This document shows, one piece after another, positions 59,301 to 64,000 of a stretch of DNA of 64,000 nucleotides (positions are counted from its first letter, which is position 1; each line of letters opens with the position of its first letter). The translations under genes and the position numbers were made by a program. Source of the DNA: JADZEM01 sp046328125. GTDB lineage: Bacteria > Chloroflexota > UBA6077 > JACCZL01. Below the pieces are notes generated by a model that did no database searches, was not told where the DNA came from, and saw nothing but the letters and a program-made list of their open reading frames with translations. The stretch covers positions 62,001 to 126,000 of the forward strand of contig JAXLXF010000018.1 in NCBI GenBank assembly GCA_046328125.1, written 5' to 3'.

Positions 59301-59772
59301 GCTGACCGGCGACCACGGCGAGAGCTTCGCGGAGCACGACACGTGGTTCAGCGGCAGCACCCTGTACAACGCCACCACGCGGGTGCCGATGATCGTGACG
59401 TTCCCGAGCAAGCTGCCGCGCCAGAAGGCGATCGCGGCGCCGGCGATGAGCGTGGACCTGGCGCCGACGATTCTGGACGCCATTGGGGCGCCGATCCCGG
59501 ACGTGTTCGAGGGGCAGAGCCTGCTGCCGCTGATCCTGGGGCACAGCTCGGGCGAAGACCGGCTGGCCTTTACGGAGCTGGGCGACCGCACCGAGGTGGC
59601 CGTCGCGGACCGGTACTGGAAACTGATCTGGTCGAGCCGCGAGCAGACGGCCAAGCTGTACTACCTGGGCGACGACCCGAACGAGCTGCACGACCGCTCG
59701 GAGTCCGAGCCCGACACGACGAACCGGCTGGTCGAGGAGCTACGGGAGTGGCTCTGGCTGCGCCCCGGCTGA
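56359..59772 (+). CDS. Histidine kinase fused to a five-helix membrane unit and sulfatase-like domain
   Basis: One frame encodes 1137 residues. Part 1 is a classical sensor kinase: helix ~9-30, an external segment, helix ~149-173, HAMP, the dimerisation box SDIAHELRTPLTSIRG (His236), and ATPase motifs NLIRNALAHTPSGG, VRDSGKGI and GTGLGLTIA. Part 2 is five helices (~482-645). Part 3 (~702-1137) is an alkaline-phosphatase/sulfatase fold outside the cell: NVLLITVSSLRADHLGAYGY, GDHGESFAEHD and YYLGDDPNELHDRS. Asp of the usual VDTLR motif is Ser, and the CxPSR/TLPSH nucleophile site reads QPDRNAAH, so catalysis is doubtful. Seven helices place the sulfatase outside. An OmpR regulator precedes it. 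Confidence 0.9.
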   Translation: MPGRLWFRLLIGTCLVLAVTLGAVILLVSRALTGSFQDYVEDQQSARVQRAESILSRYYDRQREWTGVSSLVQSVADLMGERLVLADAQGKIVADSAGQLVGMTARDDWRGRRVSLRSQEFAVGTLYISPARVDQPILDPRASLFLNTFAGYLVWALLVGLLAAIVLSVGMARLLAAPMEALTRAVRRLERGYEVQKIDTSVGGEVGALADAFNSLASSLQRVELLRQNMVSDIAHELRTPLTSIRGYLEAIQDGIVEPNDETLTTIHQELLQLTRLVDDLQELSLAEAHQLQLDRDEVDLIELVAWEVRAFLPQGVTRQVELKLDAPTPVPHVHVDAGRIRQVLANLIRNALAHTPSGGEVIVGVHEGVEAAVITVRDSGKGIAPADLEHIFERFYRVDKSRSRQSGGRGGTGLGLTIARELVKAHGGTLSAQSELGKGTTFSIEIPFESEPAPAPEPVEVAAPAGATAWRRARLWPVLSRGVLVAALVGATAGVVEALISSAALRKAQSFMDLFGYAVLIDALAFAVLGGLVTLAASAAMRVWHREMRPIHATLGVSTAGLMLVGLLLGFRWNQLFNKDTPFDAPESLYPVAVVVLSCAVLALAVAFSLVWVRQRWPRGNHVLRTAPSLTLVMILTAATVLVGRDQVAHRLAEAPTSLSARRVVTPRSPEARPPAPDPTAATVAASATEPPAALPSAQRPPNVLLITVSSLRADHLGAYGYEKARTPAMDTLARRGIRFDNALSQQPDRNAAHAAILSGTFPATNGVRQDLVDQLDPQAPTLAQTLAQNGYRTGAIYSWVSFEPGYSGLDRGFHDYLDLTINRPEYLADNRAQVLSATYERLKAFLTLPGAMGDAFSLRGGVNEAIDGRADVTTEAAIAWLDQYQSSPFFLWVHYVDPSPPFTPPPPFEEIEDAGCGDSCPDGSAKTVKEIEDGAQLSAAQINHLVALYDGEIAFTDQQIGRLMDRLAQLGLDDNTLIVLTGDHGESFAEHDTWFSGSTLYNATTRVPMIVTFPSKLPRQKAIAAPAMSVDLAPTILDAIGAPIPDVFEGQSLLPLILGHSSGEDRLAFTELGDRTEVAVADRYWKLIWSSREQTAKLYYLGDDPNELHDRSESEPDTTNRLVEELREWLWLRPG

Positions 59773-60011
59773 CGTGTCGAGCCGCCGCCAGTCTCGGAAT
59801 CTCACGCAGATCTAACGCCGTCAGGCATCCAGGTCGCCCGTCCGGACGTGCTGTCAGCGTTGTATTTCACAAGCACGCAGCGCATCTGTCCGCAATCCCC
59901 CCACTGCCTCGAAGGTCCGCGTCGCGCCCCCGCGAGCTAACTGATATGCGCGCTGCTTCTTCCAGTGCACGCGCGGCCCGACAATGACTACCCCACAATC
60001 GAGACAGCATC

Positions 60012-60851
60012 ATGCTGACACGACGAGCGTTCATTGCCACGGTCTCTGCCGCCGCTCTGCTTGCCGCCTGCAGCCCACAGGTTGCCGACCATCGCGCCGA
60101 GTCGTCGTCGCGCGCCGCGCCGATCCGCGTGTCCGGCTCGGGCGCCGTCTTGCCTGCCGTGCAGAAGCTCGGCGAGGCGTACAGTGTGAAGGCGCCAGGC
60201 GCGTCGCTCCAGTATCCCGCTGGGACGAACTCCGGTGGCGCGATTCGCGGCGTCGTCGAAGGCACGCTCGACGTCGCCGCCGTCAACCGGCCGCTCTCCG
60301 ATGCCGAAGCACGTGAGGCCATCGTCTACGTGCCGTTCGTCCGGGACGCCGCCGCCTTCGCCGTCCACCGCTCAGTGTCGATGAAGGGGCTGCGGACCGC
60401 GCAGATCCGCGACATCTACAGTGGCAAGACGACCAACTGGCGCGAGGTCGGCGGTCCGGACGCGCCGGTCATCGTGCTGGACCGGGACGAAGACGACTCG
60501 CTGCGCAAGCTGGCGATGCTGCCGCTGATGGCCGGCGCGCCAATCGTCCCCAGCGCCACGGTCCTGACCTCCGCATCGGACATGCTCGCGGCCATCGACA
60601 GCACACCAGGGGCGATCGGCTACTCGTCGCTCGGGCTGCTGCGCCTTCGTGCTCCGAAGCAGGCGGAGGTGCTCGCGCTGGATGAGGTGCTGCCGAGCGG
60701 GCAGGGCGTCGCGTCAGGCACGTATGCGTGGGCGCTGACGTTCGCCCTGGTGCTTCGCTCGGATGCTCCACCGACAACGCGGGCGTTCGTGGAGCAGGCC
60801 GTGGCGTCTGCCCGCGGCGTGCTCGGCCCGTTCGACTATGCACCAGTCTAG
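60012..60851 (+). CDS. PstS-like substrate-binding lipoprotein
   Basis: The 279-residue product has a lipoprotein signal with lipobox LAAC near residue 20 (IATVSAAALLAACSP) and a PBP-like domain of the phosphate-binding type: RVSGSGAVLPAVQKLGEAYS, GTNSGGAIRGVVEGTLDVAA, IRDIYSGKTTNWREVGG. The GTNSGG loop and GSGA match the phosphate family, but the ligand may be another oxyanion. Its stop overlaps the next gene by 14 bases. As no PstC or PstA follows, it probably feeds a signalling partner rather than uptake. Confidence 0.8.
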   Translation: MLTRRAFIATVSAAALLAACSPQVADHRAESSSRAAPIRVSGSGAVLPAVQKLGEAYSVKAPGASLQYPAGTNSGGAIRGVVEGTLDVAAVNRPLSDAEAREAIVYVPFVRDAAAFAVHRSVSMKGLRTAQIRDIYSGKTTNWREVGGPDAPVIVLDRDEDDSLRKLAMLPLMAGAPIVPSATVLTSASDMLAAIDSTPGAIGYSSLGLLRLRAPKQAEVLALDEVLPSGQGVASGTYAWALTFALVLRSDAPPTTRAFVEQAVASARGVLGPFDYAPV

Positions 60852-62304
60852 GAGTACCCTCCGGACCTTCGGACTGAGCTCCGCGCTAGTCATCCCGGTG
60901 ATCGTCCTGATGGTGGTGACGGTCGCCGGGCTGATCGTGGCGGAGGAGCTGGCGGCGAGGGAGGAGGCCCGTCTGCTGCTGGAGCGACGAGCCGAGTCGG
61001 TGGTCGAGGAGATCTCGGCGCGTCTCGCGGATCGTCAGCGCTCGAAGGAGATCTACGTCAAGCTCCTGGCACGGGAGAGCGACCTGCCGGCCGCCGTCGA
61101 GCACGCCAACAGCGCCGCGATTGCACGGCTGCTCGTGCCGCTCAAGGCCACACTCGGGCTGGGCTTCATCCGTGTCTACGACACCGACGCCCGGCTGCTG
61201 ATCGGACTTGGGGACGCCGACAACTCGGCGCACGCCACGTTGCTGCCTAGCGCGCTGGCCGGCATCACGCCGTCCACCGTCACCGTTGGGTCGGACGGCC
61301 TCCAGGTCGTCGCGGCCAGCCCGATCAAAGGCGCGTCTGGCATTGTCGGCGCCATCGTCGTCGGGTCGCTCCACGGAGACGAGGAGCTGGCCCAGCTTCG
61401 CGACCGCGAGGACGTCGAGCTGCTCGTGTCGCGCGGAAACGCGGTCCTGGCCGCCACCACCCGAACGGGCTCGACGGCGAACGTCATCCAGGCGATCCGG
61501 GAAGGCGCGAACGCGGGTGAGGAGCTGCACGTTGCCGGCGAGCAAGCGGGATGGGCGCCATCCGAGCGCCAGCTCGGCTCGGACGGTCACCTGACCGTGC
61601 TCGTCCCGATGGGCGACGTGGTCGCCGCGTCCGATCGACGTAGCAGCACCATCGTCGGCGGCCTGATCGTGCCGCTCGGCGCCTGGGTGCTGCGTCAGGC
61701 GGCTCGAGACGCCCGAGAGTGGGAGATCACCTACCCGACCTCGCCGGTCACGTTGAGCGTGAACCTGTCCGCCCGGCAGTTCCAGGAGCCGGGGCTCGTC
61801 ACGACCATCAAGACGATCTTGCAGGAGACGGGGCTTGACGCCCGCCGGCTCAAGCTGGAGGTCACCGAGAGCGCGATGATGCAGGACGTGGACGCCGCCG
61901 TCACGATCCTCAACCAGCTCAAGCTGCTCGGCATCCAGCTGGCGATCGACGACTTCGGGACCGGGTACTCTTCCCTCGCCCAGCTGCGGCGCCTGCCGGT
62001 CGACATCCTCAAGATCGACCGGGCGTTCGTGAGCCGCCTGGAACAGGACCCGGAAGACGAAGCGGTGGTCCGGTCGATCCTGAGCCTGGCAGGCAGCCTG
62101 AACCTGAACGTGACCGGCGAGGGGATCGAGACCGCCGAGCAGGCCGGTCACTTGCGCTCGCTTGGCTGCACCCAGGGTCAGGGGTTCTTCTACGCGCGTC
62201 CGATGTCGGCGGACGAATTCGAGACGATCCTCAGCACAGAGCCACCGGTCCTGCCCACGGCAGCACCCGCGCCGCGCCGTCTGGCGCCGCCCCCAGCCGC
62301 CTGA
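60838..62304 (+). CDS. Membrane sensor fused to a truncated EAL domain
   Basis: The 488-residue product starts inside the preceding gene (ATG 60838). A helix at ~13-36 (LVIPVIVLMVVTVAGLIVAE) is followed by a large extracytoplasmic sensor (~37-270) and then, at TIVGGLIVPLGAWVLRQAAR, directly by the second part of an EAL domain (VNLSARQF, TESAMMQD, DDFGTGYSS near 371, DRAFVSRL, GIETAEQA). Missing are the second helix, any HAMP/GGDEF and the first ~80 EAL residues including the EAL motif and its metal site. It is thus unlikely to hydrolyse c-di-GMP. Coupled to the PstS-like gene. Confidence 0.85.
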   Translation: MHQSRSTLRTFGLSSALVIPVIVLMVVTVAGLIVAEELAAREEARLLLERRAESVVEEISARLADRQRSKEIYVKLLARESDLPAAVEHANSAAIARLLVPLKATLGLGFIRVYDTDARLLIGLGDADNSAHATLLPSALAGITPSTVTVGSDGLQVVAASPIKGASGIVGAIVVGSLHGDEELAQLRDREDVELLVSRGNAVLAATTRTGSTANVIQAIREGANAGEELHVAGEQAGWAPSERQLGSDGHLTVLVPMGDVVAASDRRSSTIVGGLIVPLGAWVLRQAARDAREWEITYPTSPVTLSVNLSARQFQEPGLVTTIKTILQETGLDARRLKLEVTESAMMQDVDAAVTILNQLKLLGIQLAIDDFGTGYSSLAQLRRLPVDILKIDRAFVSRLEQDPEDEAVVRSILSLAGSLNLNVTGEGIETAEQAGHLRSLGCTQGQGFFYARPMSADEFETILSTEPPVLPTAAPAPRRLAPPPAA

Positions 62305-62410
62305 CGGCCCCCTGACGGTTCACCACGGCGAGCGTCCGCGTTGAACGGGCGATGGGCGGGGGGCTATCCTCGGGCTGGCCCACACACGAAGCTGTGAGAG
62401 GAGGCTCTCG

Positions 62411-63151
62411 ATGGCCGACACGTCTATCGACGCCCTGTTTGAAGAGCTACGCGAGATCGACACCCCCACCATCACCAACGTCGTCGCCACCTACCCGAAG
62501 AACCCGCTCTGCCTGGGGCTGTACAACCCCTGGACCGAGAACTGGTACACCGACACCTCGATCCGCTGCATCTACCCGGACCGCAAGCCGACGGTCGGCT
62601 ACGCGGTGACCTGCGTCTACGGCCTGCCCGATCCGAACTTCAGCGGCCGGCTCTCGTTCAACGACGTGCTGGACGCTCTGGACGCGATGAAGAAGCCGAC
62701 GATCCTCGTGATCCAGCAGAAGTGGCCGCCGGAGCTGATGGCGAAGGCTGGCCTCGCCGGCGAGATGATGGTCACCCAGATGAAGATCGTCGGCTGTGTC
62801 GGGATGATCTCGAACGGCCCGTCACGTGACATCGACGCGATCCGCCGGATGGACTTCCAGTTGCTGCTGAGCGGCGTAACGGCCGGCCACGGCGAGATGG
62901 CGATTCAGGCTGTGAACGTGCCGGTCTCGATCGGCGGCATGGACGTGGCGCCGGGCGAGATCATCCACATGGACGAAAACGGCGCCGTCAAGTTCCCGGC
63001 CGACAAGATCGAGGCGGTCGTCAAGAACGCGAAAGCGACGCTCGACAAGGAGGCCGAGCAGGTCAAGCGGTTCCGGACCGCGAAGACGGCGGCGGACTTG
63101 CGAGCGCTTTCGGCCGGCACGACCTACGGGGCGCAGCCGGAGAAGAAGTAG
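62411..63151 (+). CDS. RraA-family protein
   Basis: A 246-residue protein of the RraA/demethylmenaquinone methyltransferase-like family, which includes aldolases of 4-hydroxy-4-methyl-2-oxoglutarate type and RNase E inhibitors. Signatures: DTPTITNVVATYP at the start, GEMMVTQMKIVGCVGMISNG near 120, SRDIDAIRRMDFQLLLSG with the Arg-Asp pair used by the aldolases, and VPVSIGGMDVAPGEIIHMDENG. AGGAGG six bases before the ATG. The N-terminal half is longer than the classical RraA core. It probably works on a small keto acid. Confidence 0.85.
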   Translation: MADTSIDALFEELREIDTPTITNVVATYPKNPLCLGLYNPWTENWYTDTSIRCIYPDRKPTVGYAVTCVYGLPDPNFSGRLSFNDVLDALDAMKKPTILVIQQKWPPELMAKAGLAGEMMVTQMKIVGCVGMISNGPSRDIDAIRRMDFQLLLSGVTAGHGEMAIQAVNVPVSIGGMDVAPGEIIHMDENGAVKFPADKIEAVVKNAKATLDKEAEQVKRFRTAKTAADLRALSAGTTYGAQPEKK

Positions 63152-63153
63152 AA

Positions 63154-63197
63154 CCCCTCACCGCCCAGCCCCCTCTCCCGCGCGCGGGAGAGGGGGA
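63154..63197 (+). terminator. Hairpin after the RraA gene (family-4 repeat, copy 4)
   Basis: CCCCCTCTCCCGCG followed by CGCGGGAGAGGGGG (63169-63196) is a perfect hairpin of 13-14 bp, preceded by CCCCTCACCGCCCAG, the same arrangement as 31009. No T tract. It lies between the RraA and GNAT genes, which converge here. Confidence 0.7.
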
Positions 63198-63219
63198 GCC
63201 GTCAGGTCTGAAGTGCGCG

Positions 63220-63807
63220 TCACGGTTTCGGTGGCCGGGCGAGCGCGGCGCGGATCGCCTGCCAGCGAGCCGGGTGGCTCGCGTGGGTGACGGCCGGCTC
63301 GAACCCCAGCTTGAAGTACGTCTGGATCGCCGGCAGGCGGAAGTCGTCGGTGAGCAGGTAGGCGCGGTCGAAGCCGAGCCTCGCGATGAAGTCGAGGACG
63401 GCGCGGCAGACGACCAGCCCTAAGCCGCGTCCTCGGTGGCGCGGCTCGACCACGACCCAGCCCAACTCCGCCAGGATGCCACCGTCGCCCTGATGCAAGT
63501 AAGTGCTGGCCGTCCCGACGGGGCGGTCATCCAGGGTGGCGAAGAAGATGCCGTCGCGCGGGACGCGGACGAACTGCGATGCGAGCATCAGGTCGAGCCG
63601 CTCGCGATCCCAGTGGCCGAAGTCGCCACTCTGAAGCAACGCCAGCCAGGCGTCCTGGTCACCCTCGCGAAATGTCCGCAGCCCGAACGCACCCGACGCG
63701 GGCGGCGAGGACGACGACTCCGCGGACAGGCGGCCCGACGTGAGGCCGCCGATCTCCATCCGCAACTGTGGGAGGCTCGGCGAGGTCAGCGGTGTGGGGT
63801 CTGGCAT
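63220..63807 (-). CDS. GNAT N-acetyltransferase
   Basis: A 195-residue GNAT protein. After a ~45-residue Pro/Ser-rich leader, the fold reads AFGLRTFREGDQDAWLALLQ, DGIFFATLDDRPVGTASTYL, then the acetyl-CoA site ELGWVVVEPRHRGRGLGLVV near residue 130 and YLLTDDFRLPAIQTYFKLGF. ATG 63807 has GGAGGG seven bases upstream and is preferred to a longer frame. Substrate unknown. The bases 63808-64000 at the right edge show no further gene. Confidence 0.87.
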   Translation of the reverse strand: MPDPTPLTSPSLPQLRMEIGGLTSGRLSAESSSSPPASGAFGLRTFREGDQDAWLALLQSGDFGHWDRERLDLMLASQFVRVPRDGIFFATLDDRPVGTASTYLHQGDGGILAELGWVVVEPRHRGRGLGLVVCRAVLDFIARLGFDRAYLLTDDFRLPAIQTYFKLGFEPAVTHASHPARWQAIRAALARPPKP

Positions 63808-64000
63808 CAGCTGGCCCTCCAGGACGCGGAGAGAATCGGCGCGGGAGGAACAGAGTCCGAGGACACGTGCGCGCACGGCACGACTCGGCCTTGTCCGGGC
63901 CTATCGAGGACGCCGCTGCTGACTATCCTACTCGCGCCGCTGGGCAGACATGCCTAAGTTGGGATGTTGTGTGCAGAACGGCGCTTTGCCGAGCAGCGTG

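Noticed and set aside
56550..59987. An 1145-codon frame overlapping the kinase-sulfatase gene
   Set aside because: It is in another frame of the same strand, extremely rich in Gly, Arg and Ala, with no recognisable domain.
60012..60851. Calling the binding protein PstS and part of a phosphate transporter
   Set aside because: No pstC, pstA or pstB is present, and the protein is shorter than PstS, so only a PstS-like label is supported.
1..64000. tRNA, rRNA and riboswitches
   Set aside because: I looked for tRNA T-loop patterns, rRNA segments and common riboswitch cores and saw none; a computational search would be needed to exclude small RNAs.

Overview
The window is a 64 kb piece of a high-GC bacterial chromosome with no rRNA, tRNA, CRISPR or prophage. 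Several traits suggest Chloroflexota, of Thermomicrobia-like or related soil type: a CIRCE-controlled hrcA-grpE-dnaJ-prmA-rsmE block, many lipoproteins with Pro/Thr-rich linkers, cytoplasmic multi-GAF histidine kinases, a cytidylate-kinase-like/BON protein and abundant palindromic interspersed repeats. This placement is inference; no marker gene allows a firm assignment.

Layout. 1-5.2 kb: a secreted HExxH metallopeptidase cut by the window edge, adenine deaminase, two tiny membrane proteins and an SH3-type lipoprotein. 5.2-13 kb: a catabolic and uptake cluster (HpcH-type aldolase, SDR dehydrogenase, GntR/FCD regulator, ABC sugar-type transporter, class III aminotransferase), with a shared putative operator at the two promoters. 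13-19.6 kb: DUF2283 protein, thioredoxin, GNAT, then cdaR-cdaA-argF (c-di-AMP synthesis plus ornithine carbamoyltransferase), a VOC protein and a Pro/Thr-rich membrane protein. 19.6-28 kb: GAF histidine kinase, selD, a Ser/Thr kinase with extracellular domains, a secreted protein, an EamA exporter and an L12-CTD-like protein. 28-33.8 kb: heat-shock operon running into RNA and protein methyltransferases and a SAM hydrolase. 33.8-35.7 kb: a decayed IS1182-like insertion with intact ends. 35.7-46.7 kb: HxlR regulator, large GAF/PAS kinase, mtaB, HIT protein, ferritin-like protein, ECF sigma and anti-sigma, PSP1-like protein, DNA polymerase III delta-prime and a cytidylate-kinase-like protein. 46.8-55.5 kb: lipoprotein, DUF4015 glycosidase-like protein, tldD-tldE, SGNH hydrolase, map, coaE. 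55.6-64 kb: a two-component system whose kinase is fused to a sulfatase-like domain, a PstS-like lipoprotein with an EAL protein, an RraA-family protein and a GNAT.

Most notable points. (1) selD is longer than a plain ORF call suggests: an in-frame UGA falls exactly at the catalytic Cys codon and is followed by a 7-bp hairpin, so SelD is itself probably a selenoprotein. (2) The response regulator at 55.6 kb is followed by a 1137-residue histidine kinase fused through five further membrane segments to an extracytoplasmic sulfatase domain that has lost its nucleophile and one metal ligand. (3) At least four families of hairpin repeats are scattered through the window. One forms nested tandem arrays around a palindromic core, and one of these arrays lies in frame inside the zinc module of holB. 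Another family lies in frame inside a histidine kinase ATPase domain. (4) An EAL protein has lost the start of its EAL domain by an in-frame deletion.
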